Source: Corallococcus carmarthensis
GTDB lineage: Bacteria > Myxococcota > Myxococcia > Myxococcales > Myxococcaceae
Length of the DNA stretch: 35,003 nt
Direction: 5' to 3'
Assembly: GCF_003611695.1 (NCBI RefSeq)
Contig: NZ_RAWE01000092.1
Span: 1 to 35,003 of the forward strand
Shown: in pieces, positions 23,477-31,560 of the stretch
Layout: every line of letters begins with the position of its first letter
Numbering within the stretch: position 1 is the first letter of the stretch
Made by a program: the position numbers and the translations under genes
The notes under the pieces: model-generated
Databases searched by the model: none
What the model was told of the DNA's origin: nothing
Seen by the model: the letters and a program-made list of their open reading frames with translations, nothing else

Positions 23477-25438
23477 GTGGAGTCCTTGTCCCCGCTGCCC
23501 GATTCGCACCGCTCGCTCGTCACCGAGGCCCTGGAAGCACTGGGCGTCACCCGCTGGGTCCTGAGCATCCATGACCCCAGCTTCCCCGGCCTCCCGGGAG
23601 AGGACCTGGGGCGCGGCTCGCCGTACTCCGAGGGCGCCGCGCGCTTCCTCTCCTTCGCCCGGGACATGGGCTTCACCGGCATCCAGCTGGGGCCGCAGGG
23701 ACAGACCACCGCGCACAACCCGTCGCCGTATGACGGCACGTTGTTCTCGCGCAACACGCTGAACGTGGCGCTCGCGCCGCTCACGGATCCGCACGGTCCG
23801 TGGGGCGCGTTGCTGTCCGATGACACGCTGGCCCGGCTCGTTTCCGAAGTTCCCGGGGAGGGTGGACCGGAGGCGCGCTACCAGTCCGCGTGCCGGGGGC
23901 AGGCCCTGGCGCTCCAGGAGGCGTGGGACACCTTCCGCCGGGAGCGTGACCGCGTGGACGCTCCCGCATCCATCCTTGCGCTCGTCCGGCGCTTCGCGGA
24001 CTTCCGTTTGGAGAACAGGGAGTGGTTGGAGCGCGATGCGCTGTTCGACGTGCTCGCTTCCAGGCACCACACGCCGGATGACTGGCGCGGTTGGGCGGAT
24101 TCGCTGGATGGGCGCCTGTTCGCGCCGCGTCCCGGGGAAGTGACGCAGGCGGAGGCTCGCATCCAGGAGTTGCTCACCGTCGACGCCGAAGCGGTGGAGC
24201 AGTACGCCTTCCGTCAGCTCCTCGTGCACGAACAACACGAGGGCCTGCGCGAGCGCGCGGGGGCGTGGGGGCTCAAGCTGTACGGGGACCTCCAGATTGG
24301 CTTCTCGCCCCGGGACACGTGGGCCCGGCAGGGGCTGTTCCTTCACGCGTACCTCATGGGAGCTCCGCCCAGCCGCACCAACCCGGAGGGCCAGCCGTGG
24401 AACTACCCGGTGCTGGATCCCGAGCAGTACGTGGCTCCGGATGGCTCCGGCCCCGGGCCGGTGCTCCGCTATCTGGACGCGCGGCTGGGCAAGATGCTCT
24501 CCGAGTACGATGGGCTGCGCATCGACCATCCGCACGGACTGGTGTGCCCGTGGGTGTACCGCGCGGGTTCGGTGGATCCGCTGCGCGCGGTGCAGGGTGG
24601 GGCGCGGTTGTTCTCCTCGCCGGACCTGCCGGACCACCCGGAGCTGGCGCGGTATTGCATCGTGGCTCCGGACCAGCTGGACCGCTCGGTGCCGCGCTAC
24701 GCGGATGGGTGGGTGAAGTGGCTCACGGAGGAGCAGGTGGGCCGGTACGCCATCCTCTTCGACTCCGTGGTGCGCACGGCGCGCGAGCATGGCCGGGCCC
24801 GCGAGGACGTGCTGTGCGAGGTGCTGAGCACGCTGCCGCATGAACTCTCGCGAGTGATGGCACGCGATGGCCTGGGCCGCTTCCGCGTCACGCAGAAGGC
24901 GGACCTGAACAACCCGGCGGACGTGTACCGCAGCGAGAACGTGGCCCCCGAGGACTGGGTGATGGTGGGCAACCACGACACGAAGTCGCTGTGGCGGCTC
25001 GTCTCCGAATGGCAGTGGAAACACACGCTGCGCGCCCAGGCGGACTACCTCGCCGAGCGGCTGCATCCCGAAGGGGAAGGGCGTGAGGCCTTCGCGCACC
25101 AGCTCGCGCAAGACCCGGGTCTGCTCGCGCAGGCGAAGTTCGCGGACCTGTTCGCCAGCCGTGCGCGCAGCGTGATGGTGTTCTTCGCGGACCTGATGGG
25201 CATGCCCGACACGTACAACGCACCGGGGTCCGTGGATGCGCGCAACTGGTCGCTGCGCGTCCCCTCGGACTGGGCCGCGCAGTACCCGCAGCGTTTGCGC
25301 TCGGGGGCCGCGCTCAACCTGCCGCAGGTGCTCGCCATGGCGCTGCGCGCGGGCGGAGCAGCGTCACGGGTCCGGCACGCGGAGTTGCTCGAACGCCTGG
25401 ACCTCGCCGCCTCCCGCCTGCGAAGCGGAACGCGGTGA
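23477..25438 (+). CDS. malQ: 4-alpha-glucanotransferase (GH77, MalQ-type)
   Basis: 653 residues from GTG 23477; a TTG at 23441 with AAGGAA upstream is an alternative, but its first 12 codons look non-coding. GH77 landmarks appear in order: GIQLGPQGQTTAHNPSPYDG, LKLYGDLQIGFSP, GAPPSRTNPEGQPWNYPVLDP, nucleophile Asp350 in LRIDHPHGL, acid/base candidate Glu448 in DVLCEVLSTLP, and Asp501 in GNHDTKSLW (the THDN-like site). The enzyme moves alpha-1,4-glucan segments between maltodextrins in the cytoplasm and takes part in glycogen or maltose metabolism. Several landmark residues deviate from classical MalQ (QLGP, HPHG, NHDTKS), so it is a divergent subgroup. It follows the RND operon and ends 11 bases before a convergent gene. 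Confidence 0.85.
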   Translation: MESLSPLPDSHRSLVTEALEALGVTRWVLSIHDPSFPGLPGEDLGRGSPYSEGAARFLSFARDMGFTGIQLGPQGQTTAHNPSPYDGTLFSRNTLNVALAPLTDPHGPWGALLSDDTLARLVSEVPGEGGPEARYQSACRGQALALQEAWDTFRRERDRVDAPASILALVRRFADFRLENREWLERDALFDVLASRHHTPDDWRGWADSLDGRLFAPRPGEVTQAEARIQELLTVDAEAVEQYAFRQLLVHEQHEGLRERAGAWGLKLYGDLQIGFSPRDTWARQGLFLHAYLMGAPPSRTNPEGQPWNYPVLDPEQYVAPDGSGPGPVLRYLDARLGKMLSEYDGLRIDHPHGLVCPWVYRAGSVDPLRAVQGGARLFSSPDLPDHPELARYCIVAPDQLDRSVPRYADGWVKWLTEEQVGRYAILFDSVVRTAREHGRAREDVLCEVLSTLPHELSRVMARDGLGRFRVTQKADLNNPADVYRSENVAPEDWVMVGNHDTKSLWRLVSEWQWKHTLRAQADYLAERLHPEGEGREAFAHQLAQDPGLLAQAKFADLFASRARSVMVFFADLMGMPDTYNAPGSVDARNWSLRVPSDWAAQYPQRLRSGAALNLPQVLAMALRAGGAASRVRHAELLERLDLAASRLRSGTR

Positions 25439-25449
25439 GTTGTGGGTGT

Positions 25450-26565
25450 TCAGGCGATGCGCCGCATGTCGAAGCGCGACTGGAGATTCCAGTTTCCGGC
25501 GCCGTCCTGCACCTCCCCGCGCCAGGTGAAGTGGTCCGGCCCGATGTCGGAGAAGCTCCAGCGGATGGGCTTTCCGTGGTGCTCTCCCAACAGGAGGAGC
25601 CGGTCGCCCTCCCGTCCCCCGGCCAGCCGGTTGATGGCGCCGCCCGTGGGACTGATCCAGGTGATCTGCCACTTCCCTTCGGTCCGGTCGAAGGAGCGCA
25701 CCGTGGTGCCGTAGCGCCTGTTCGCCCCGGGGCCTGCCTGCGCGGGGGCGCGCCGCGACGGCACGATGAACACGTCCTGGAGGGCCCGTCCCTCCAGGAC
25801 CCAGTGGAACCACCACTCGCCCTCGCTCTGGCGGACGCTCCCGTCCGGGTCGTGGTCCTGGATGGTCCCGGCCCAGCCTCCGACCAACCACCCGAAGGTG
25901 GCCGCCGCGTCGCCCAGTTCGTCCGAAGGGCCCGGGCTCACCAGCGCGTCCACGAATCTCCGCGACGCGGGCTCCGGCGCGGCGCGCCCTTCCGCGAGCC
26001 TGCGCCAGATGCCGGCGTACTCAATGGGCAGCCCGTCCATGTCCACGTCCAGCATGGCGTTGAAGCCGCTCTCCAGGCTCTCATATCGGTAGCGCGCGGG
26101 GCCCACGCGCGTGTAGCCCTGCCGCGCGGGCATCACCTCCAATGAGGGAAACCGGATCCACGCCGCGCGGATCTCCGTGCTGGCGCCTTCCTCAAGCCGC
26201 AACCGGTTGATGGGCAGCGCGTTGGTGGAAGGGCTCAGGCCCAGGTCCACGTCCGTGCAGCCCGCCAGCTCCTCCTCGGCCCGGCCGTTCTTCCGCCAGT
26301 GGCCTTCCCCGTCATGCTCCAGCGTGAGCGTCTGGTGTTCGCCTCGCCAGGACTGCGTCACGCTCACCCGGCGCGTGCGCCACGCTCCATCGCAGACGAC
26401 TGAATACTCTGCCCTCAGCGGTGCACCCTGCTCCGCGACGAGAATCACACCGGAGAGCTCCGTGCCCTCCGGACCGCGCCGCACCCGTGCATGTTCGAAC
26501 CCCAGTTCATCCATCACGCGCCGCCAGATGAGCTCCCGCGTGACTGCCGTTGCCTCCATCGCCAT
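25450..26565 (-). CDS. putative glycolipid-binding domain protein with C-terminal lipocalin-like domain
   Basis: 371 residues from ATG 26565 (GGTGA seven bases upstream). Residues of about 10-190 match the putative glycolipid-binding family (PF06475 type): AEYSVVCDGAWRTRRVSV, GHWRKNG, LAGCTDVDLGLSPSTNALPI, QGYTRVGPARYRYE and LDVDMDGLPIEYAGIWRRL. Residues of about 225-371 form a second beta-rich unit beginning WLVGGWAGTIQDHDPDG, like DUF1579/lipocalin-type proteins. No signal peptide, so cytoplasmic. The role of either domain is unproven; the family name is based on structure. It is divergent from the AraC gene with only about 35-50 bases between starts, suggesting it is that regulator's target. 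Confidence 0.8.
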   Translation of the reverse strand: MAMEATAVTRELIWRRVMDELGFEHARVRRGPEGTELSGVILVAEQGAPLRAEYSVVCDGAWRTRRVSVTQSWRGEHQTLTLEHDGEGHWRKNGRAEEELAGCTDVDLGLSPSTNALPINRLRLEEGASTEIRAAWIRFPSLEVMPARQGYTRVGPARYRYESLESGFNAMLDVDMDGLPIEYAGIWRRLAEGRAAPEPASRRFVDALVSPGPSDELGDAAATFGWLVGGWAGTIQDHDPDGSVRQSEGEWWFHWVLEGRALQDVFIVPSRRAPAQAGPGANRRYGTTVRSFDRTEGKWQITWISPTGGAINRLAGGREGDRLLLLGEHHGKPIRWSFSDIGPDHFTWRGEVQDGAGNWNLQSRFDMRRIA

Positions 26566-26615
26566 GATTCGGTCACCCCGTTGGATAGGTGCGGGGCAGG
26601 ATGGAAGGACGGACC

Positions 26616-27491
26616 GTGGCCGACTTGGGGAAAGTGGACCTGACCACGGCGCGCCCGCTGGCCTCCGGCGACGGGTGGCGCGTGCGCGAGATTGTCTGCC
26701 GCTCCGGGCCGAAGGACCCCGTCTTCGAGGAGCAGCACGCCTGGGTGTCCGTCTCCGCCGTCCTGTCGGGAAGCTTCACCTACCGCTCCAGGAACGGCCG
26801 GGTGCTGCTGACGCCCGGCTCGCTGCTGCTCGGGGAACAGCACGCGTCCTTCTGCTGCGGCCATGAGCACGGCGTGGGCGACCGCTGCGTTGCGTTCCAC
26901 TTCGAGCCCGCGCTCATGGAGGAAGTGGCCAGGGACCTGTCCGGGGTGACGCGGACGGACTTCCCCATGCACCGGCTTCCTCCACTCCAGCGGCTCGCAC
27001 CGCTCATCGCGGACGCCCAGTCGCTGGCGGAGCAGCCGGGCTCACGCGGCGCGGAGGAACTGGCGCTGCGGATGGCGGGCGCGGCGCTGAGCGGGCTCCA
27101 CGAAGGCCGGGCCCGCCCCGTCACGGACCGCGAGGAGCGCCGCATGGGTGACGCGGTGCAGTTCATGGAGGCCCGCATCGAGGAGCCCCTCTCCCTGGGG
27201 ATGCTCGCGGAGGAGCTGGGCATGGGCCGCCACCACTTCCTGCGCACCTTCCGCAAGGTGGTGGGAGAGAGCCCTTACAGCTACATCCTGGGCCGCCGCC
27301 TGACACTCGCCGCCGAGCGTCTGCGGACGGACCGCGAGCGCATCTCGGACGTCGCGTTCGCGTGTGGATTCGGTGACCTGTCGGAGTTCGTGCGCCGCTT
27401 CCGTTCACGCTTCGGCGTCACCCCTTCCGCCTACCGTGCCCGTGCTCGACCCGGGTCCGGAATGCCAGACGTCGCGCGCGACCCGACCTGA
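26616..27491 (+). CDS. AraC-family transcriptional regulator
   Basis: 291 residues from GTG 26616, preferred because GGAAGGA (26603-26609) lies six bases upstream; ATG 26601 and GTG 26589 are alternatives. The N-terminal half is a cupin-like sensing domain (VSAVLSGSFTYRSRNGRVLLTPGSLLLGEQHASFCCGH). The C-terminal 100 residues hold two helix-turn-helix units (LGMLAEELGMGRHHFLRTFRKVVGESPYSYILGRRL; ISDVAFACGFGDLSEFVRRFRSRFGVTPSAYR), the AraC/XylS signature. The ligand is unknown. The tight divergent arrangement with the glycolipid-binding gene suggests it regulates that gene and itself. Confidence 0.94.
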   Translation: MADLGKVDLTTARPLASGDGWRVREIVCRSGPKDPVFEEQHAWVSVSAVLSGSFTYRSRNGRVLLTPGSLLLGEQHASFCCGHEHGVGDRCVAFHFEPALMEEVARDLSGVTRTDFPMHRLPPLQRLAPLIADAQSLAEQPGSRGAEELALRMAGAALSGLHEGRARPVTDREERRMGDAVQFMEARIEEPLSLGMLAEELGMGRHHFLRTFRKVVGESPYSYILGRRLTLAAERLRTDRERISDVAFACGFGDLSEFVRRFRSRFGVTPSAYRARARPGSGMPDVARDPT

Positions 27492-27501
27492 GCGGTTCAT
27501 T

Positions 27502-27547
27502 GCCACCCGCAGTGGCGCTACTTCACGCTGAGCAGGCCTTGGCCTGC
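27502..27547. terminator. two hairpins after the AraC gene
   Basis: GCCAC/GTGGC (27502-27506 with 27512-27516) and a near-perfect palindrome GCAGGCC-TT-GGCCTGC (27532-27547). They probably end the AraC transcript; there is no strong T-run. The following bases to 27617 are relatively AT-rich and presumably hold the promoter of the next gene. Confidence 0.4.
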
Positions 27548-27617
27548 GTCCTTGGAAATCCTCGTTCTCGATGCTATCCGGTCTGCGCAATTCTTTATCG
27601 GGTGAGGCACGGATCGC

Positions 27618-28025
27618 GTGGCGAATCATCGTGAGTGGGAGTTCGGAGCGCATCGCGCGTACTTCGAAGCGCCGGACCTGTTGGTGATGAAGTTCAACGG
27701 GCCCTCGAAGCTGGAGGACTCGAAGAAGGTGCTGGAAATCTGTCAGGAGGTGGCGGCGAAGGGGCCGGTGTTCGTCATCTCCGACGTGTCGAACTCCAGC
27801 ATCGAAAAGGACGCGCGCGAGCTGCTGGTGGCGCAGGCGAAGGCCGAGTGGTTCCGCGGCCACGTCTACCTGGGCACGGGCCCGCTCCAGCGCGCGGGCG
27901 CCAAGGCGCTGATGCTCGCCCTGTACTTCACCGGCAAGTGGACGGTGGACGTGGACTTCGCGGACTCGGAGCGCGACGCGCGCGACCTCATCGCGAAGAA
28001 GCGCGTGCAGCCGCCGAAGAAGTAG
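27618..28025 (+). CDS. small STAS/SpoIIAA-like protein
   Basis: 135 residues from GTG 27618. The pattern (YFEAPDLLVMKFNGPSKLEDSKKVLEICQEVAAKGPVFVISDVSNSSIEKDARELL) has the beta-alpha-beta order of SpoIIAA-like STAS domains: a strand with G/P turn, then helix, then a central strand ending in a small-residue loop before a helix. A conserved serine phosphorylation site cannot be named with certainty; SNSS is the candidate region. It is soluble with a basic lysine-rich end. Such proteins often act in anti-sigma or membrane-associated switching. No partner kinase is adjacent. It is convergent with the AMIN-like lipoprotein gene 15 bases away. Confidence 0.7.
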   Translation: MANHREWEFGAHRAYFEAPDLLVMKFNGPSKLEDSKKVLEICQEVAAKGPVFVISDVSNSSIEKDARELLVAQAKAEWFRGHVYLGTGPLQRAGAKALMLALYFTGKWTVDVDFADSERDARDLIAKKRVQPPKK

Positions 28026-28040
28026 CCGCCGTCCGCCGCC

Positions 28041-28748
28041 TCAGTGCTGGACGTCCAGCACGAGGCGCGTGGGGTTCGTCAGCTCCAGCACCCGGAACGG
28101 GGCGCGGCGCGTGGTGCCCAGCACCCACGTCACCTCGCCCTCGAAGTCGCACAGGCGCTCCAGCGCCAGCACGGACGGCAGCGCGGGCTTGAGCGTGCGC
28201 TGCGCCACCGTGGCCTGGCCCTGGTCGTCGTGCGCTCGCGCCAGCGTGAAGCGCACCTCCAGCGCGGCCTCTCCCGGCGTCTTCACGTCGTCGCCAGAGC
28301 CGCACTGCTGCACCGGCGTCTTCACGTAGCCCAGGTGGTAGCCCGGCAGGCGCGGCCCTTCGAACTCGAACACCGTGCGGTCGTAGTCCGCGTGCGTCCC
28401 GGTGCGCACCGAGCGCAGCGTGATGGCCGGAGGCTCCCCGCGCGGCTTCTCCACCGCCGCCGTCGTCCACGCCGCCACGCCTACGCTGCCCGAGTCGGGT
28501 GCCGCATCGGCGATGGCCGCCGGCTTGCCCGCGTCCGGTGCCGCGTCCGCCGGGCCGCCCGCCTTCACCTCCAGCACCTGGTGCACCACCGGCGCCGTGG
28601 CCGCCGGACCTTCGCGGGGCACGGTGTTGGTGGGCGGGGGCACCGCCGGAACGTCCATGGGGACGGTCGGGGGCTCCTGCTTCTGGCAGCCCAGGCCCAT
28701 CAGTCCACAAGCCACTCCCAGCGCGTACAGCCCCTGTCGCAGGCGCAT
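28041..28748 (-). CDS. AMIN-like domain lipoprotein
   Basis: 235 residues from ATG 28748, which has GGGAGGA on the minus strand a few bases upstream; a longer start at 28799 would precede the signal by 17 charged residues. The lipoprotein signal ends in GLMGLGC, followed by a linker of about 85 residues rich in Pro, Ala, Asp and Gly. The C-terminal domain (about 110-235) has HADYDRTVFEFEGPRLPGYHLGYV, LEVRFTLARAHD, LERLCDFEGEVTWVLGT and RVLELTNPTRLVLDVQH, the pattern of AMIN-like beta-domains that bind envelope glycans. Location is probably the periplasmic face of the outer membrane. It is divergent from the aminotransferase with a 161-base gap. Confidence 0.8.
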   Translation of the reverse strand: MRLRQGLYALGVACGLMGLGCQKQEPPTVPMDVPAVPPPTNTVPREGPAATAPVVHQVLEVKAGGPADAAPDAGKPAAIADAAPDSGSVGVAAWTTAAVEKPRGEPPAITLRSVRTGTHADYDRTVFEFEGPRLPGYHLGYVKTPVQQCGSGDDVKTPGEAALEVRFTLARAHDDQGQATVAQRTLKPALPSVLALERLCDFEGEVTWVLGTTRRAPFRVLELTNPTRLVLDVQH

Positions 28749-28909
28749 CCGGTTCCTCCCGTGAACCCCGTCATCCGGGGACTTTCCGAGTCCTCGCACA
28801 CCCCGTGCGCCAGGACCATGGAAGATGCGCCCTCCCGGCCCCGTTGCGTATAGGGTCCGCCCGGCCGCGTCCCCCTGGCCCCCCTTCGTGCACTGGAGAG
28901 TTCCGCACC

Positions 28910-30205
28910 ATGGCCCTCGACCTGACCTCCCTCCCGCGTCCCTCTCGCGACGACACCACCGTGGGCTCCATGGTGCGTGGGCTCGTGGGCAGCGAAATCC
29001 TCCGCATCGCTGCGGAGATCCGCGAGCTCGTGGCCAAGGGCACCAAGGTCTGCAATCTCACCGTGGGTGACTTCAGCCCGAAGGAGTTCCCCATCCCGGA
29101 CGGCCTGCGCGACCAGATTGGCACCGCGCTCCAGGGCGGTGAGACGAACTATCCGCCGTCCGACGGCGTGCTGGACCTGCGCCAGGCCGTGCAGCGCTTC
29201 TACGAGCGCTCCCTGGGGCTGAAGTATCCGCTGGAGGGCATCGTCATCGCGGGCGGCGCGCGGCCCATCATCTACGCCACCTACCGCGCGGTGCTCGACC
29301 CGGGGGACGTCGTCGTCTACCCGGTGCCGTCGTGGAACAACAACCACTACGCCCACATGCTGGGCGCCAAGAGCGTGGTGGTGACCACGGACGCGGCCGC
29401 GGGCTTCATGCCCACGCTGGCGCAGCTGGAGCCGCACCTGTCGACCGCGCGCCTGCTCTGCCTTTGCAGCCCGCTCAACCCCACCGGGACCATGCTGGAC
29501 CCGGAGGCCCTGCGCGCCATCTGCCAGCGCATCGTCGAGGAGAACCGCGCCCGCGAGGGCCGCGGCCAGAAGCCCCTCATCCTGATGTACGACCACATCT
29601 ACTGGGTGCTGAACTTCGGCAAGAAGCACGTCACGCCCGTGGAGCTGGTGCCGGAGATGGCGCCGTACACCGTGTTCGTGGACGGCATCAGCAAGGCCTT
29701 CGCCGCCACCGGCGTGCGCGTGGGCTGGGGCGTGGGCGCGCCCACCCTCATCTCCCGCATGCGCGACGTGCTGGGCCACGTGGGCGCCTGGGCCCCCAAG
29801 GCCGAACAGGTCGCCACCGCGCGCTACCTGGACGACACGAAGGCCACCGAGTCCTTCCTCCAGACCATGCGCCAGAGCGTCGACGCGCGCCTGGAGGCGC
29901 TCTACAAGGGCTTCCAGCGCATGAAGGACGCGGGCCTGCCGGTGCACGCCATCGCGCCGCAGGGCGCCATCTACCTCTCCGTGCGCTTCGACGTGGTGGG
30001 CAAGGACGGCCTCGCCACCAATGACGCCATCCGCAAGCGCCTGCTGGAGAAGGCCCGCTTCGCCGTGGTGCCCTTCCAGGCGTTCGGCCTGGCGGAGGAC
30101 ACCGGCTGGTTCCGCCTCTCCGTGGGCGCCACCTCGGTCGCTGAAATCGAGGAGGCCCTGCCGCGCGTGGAGGCCACCGTGCGCGAAATCCTCACGGCGA
30201 AATAG
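28910..30205 (+). CDS. PLP-dependent aminotransferase (fold type I, class I/II)
   Basis: 431 residues from ATG 28910 (GGAGAG ten bases upstream); the upstream in-frame extension has no coding support. Key residues: NYPPSDGVLDLRQAV (substrate-domain loop), SPLNPTG (Asn190), MYDHIYW (Asp228, pyridine nitrogen), PLP lysine Lys262 in VDGISKAFAATGVRVGW, and carboxylate-binding Arg402 in WFRLSVG. The enzyme transfers amino groups between an amino acid and a 2-oxo acid in the cytoplasm; it is close to aspartate-type aminotransferases, but the exact substrate cannot be read. The 68 bases after the stop contain a weak GGCAGG-N10-CCTGCC hairpin before the transporter gene. Confidence 0.94.
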   Translation: MALDLTSLPRPSRDDTTVGSMVRGLVGSEILRIAAEIRELVAKGTKVCNLTVGDFSPKEFPIPDGLRDQIGTALQGGETNYPPSDGVLDLRQAVQRFYERSLGLKYPLEGIVIAGGARPIIYATYRAVLDPGDVVVYPVPSWNNNHYAHMLGAKSVVVTTDAAAGFMPTLAQLEPHLSTARLLCLCSPLNPTGTMLDPEALRAICQRIVEENRAREGRGQKPLILMYDHIYWVLNFGKKHVTPVELVPEMAPYTVFVDGISKAFAATGVRVGWGVGAPTLISRMRDVLGHVGAWAPKAEQVATARYLDDTKATESFLQTMRQSVDARLEALYKGFQRMKDAGLPVHAIAPQGAIYLSVRFDVVGKDGLATNDAIRKRLLEKARFAVVPFQAFGLAEDTGWFRLSVGATSVAEIEEALPRVEATVREILTAK

Positions 30206-30273
30206 CCTCTTTCCCCCACAGGCTGGCAGGTAGGGAATAGCCTGCCGCCCGTGGCGTTGAGGGCGCCGCCATC

Positions 30274-31560
30274 ATGCTCAAGCGCTTCGTGGACGTCCGT
30301 GACGAGGAGGTGGGGGCGGTCCTCGGAGCGTTCGTCTACTTCTTCACGCTGATGTGCGGCTACGCCATCCTGCGGCCCATCCGCAACGAGATGGGCACCG
30401 CCGGCGACGTGAAGCATCTGCCCTGGCTCTTCACCGTCACCTTCGTCGTGATGCTGCTGGCGGTGCCGGCCTTCTCCGCGCTGGTGGCGCGCTATCCCAG
30501 GCGCGTGGTGGTGCCGCGCGTCTACCGCTTCTTCCTCGTCAACCTGCTGGCCTTCTTCGTGCTGCTCAAGTGGGGCGTGGCGAAGGAAAGCGTGGCGCGG
30601 GCCTTCTACGTCTGGCTGAGCGTCTACAACCTGTTCGTCGTCTCCATCTTCTGGAGCTTCATGGCGGACGTGTTCGCCAGCGACCAGGGCAAGCGGCTCT
30701 TCGGCTTCATCGCCGCGGGCGGCACCACGGGGATGATTGCCGGCCCTTTCCTGGTGGGCAGGCTGGCGGAGCCCGTGGGGCCGGTGAACCTCATCCTCCT
30801 GTCCGCGGTGATGCTGGAGGTGAGCGCGCAGTGCGTGCGCCGCCTGGGCCACTGGGCGCGGGACGTGCAACACCAGCCCGCCACGCGCGAGGGGCCGGTG
30901 GGCGGCGGGATGCTCGCGGGCTTGCGGCTGCTGGTGACGTCGCCGTTCCTGCTCGCGCTGGGGTTGCAGGTGCTCTTGTACGCGGCGACCTCCACGTTCC
31001 TGTACTACCAGGAGGTGCAGCTGGTCGCGTCGATGGCGAAGGACGCGGCGGCGCGCACGGCGGCGTTCGCGGACATCGACTTCTGGGTGCAGGTGCTGAC
31101 GCTGGCCCTCCAGACGCTGGTCACCGGGCGGGTCATCTCGCGTCTGGGATTGGGCGTGGCGATGGCGGTGGCGCCGGTGCTCACGCTGGTGGGCTTTGGG
31201 GTGCTCGCGTTCGCGCCGGTGCTGGCGGTGCTCATCGCCGTGAAGTCGCTGAGGGGCGCGAGCCATTACGCGCTGGAGCGCCCGTCGCGCGAAATCCTGT
31301 TCACCACGGTGGACCGCGAGGCCCGCTACAAGTCCAAGAGCTTCATCGACACGGTGGTGTACCGCGGCAGTGACACGCTGAGCGCGTGGCTGCAGGGCGG
31401 ACTCACCGCGCTGGGCCTGGGCATGACGGGCCTGTCGCTGGCGGCCGTGCCCGTGGCCGCGCTGTGGCTCGCGGTGGCCCTGTACCTGGCGCGTCAGCAG
31501 CGCACGCGCACCGCTGAGGCAGTCCCGCAGACGACCCTTTCCGGAGGAACCACCGCATGA
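30274..31560 (+). CDS. NTP/NDP-exchange-transporter-like membrane protein
   Basis: 428 residues with about 12 hydrophobic segments. The N-terminal FVYFFTLMCGYAILRPIRNEMG and the central IFWSFMADVFASDQGKRLFGFIAAGGTTGMIAGPFL resemble bacterial proteins related to the ATP/ADP (Tlc/NTT) translocases and often listed among MFS-type transporters. A further basic loop is LERPSREILFTTVDREARYKSKSF. True nucleotide exchange is not proven; free-living bacteria carry such homologues with unknown substrates. ATG 30274 has GAGGG ten bases upstream. The stop overlaps the next start (ATGA, 31557-31560), and GGAGGA for the next gene lies inside this gene's end, so the two products are translationally coupled. 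Confidence 0.82.
   Translation: MLKRFVDVRDEEVGAVLGAFVYFFTLMCGYAILRPIRNEMGTAGDVKHLPWLFTVTFVVMLLAVPAFSALVARYPRRVVVPRVYRFFLVNLLAFFVLLKWGVAKESVARAFYVWLSVYNLFVVSIFWSFMADVFASDQGKRLFGFIAAGGTTGMIAGPFLVGRLAEPVGPVNLILLSAVMLEVSAQCVRRLGHWARDVQHQPATREGPVGGGMLAGLRLLVTSPFLLALGLQVLLYAATSTFLYYQEVQLVASMAKDAAARTAAFADIDFWVQVLTLALQTLVTGRVISRLGLGVAMAVAPVLTLVGFGVLAFAPVLAVLIAVKSLRGASHYALERPSREILFTTVDREARYKSKSFIDTVVYRGSDTLSAWLQGGLTALGLGMTGLSLAAVPVAALWLAVALYLARQQRTRTAEAVPQTTLSGGTTA

Noticed and set aside
20381-25111. A 1576-codon open frame antisense to the RND pump and glucanotransferase genes
   Set aside because: It spans two well-supported genes and the gap between them and is His/Arg/Gln-rich without motifs; a GC-bias artefact.
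30225-30246. GGCAGG-N10-CCTGCC as a terminator between the aminotransferase and transporter genes
   Set aside because: Only six pairs, a ten-base loop and no T-run; too weak to list as a feature.
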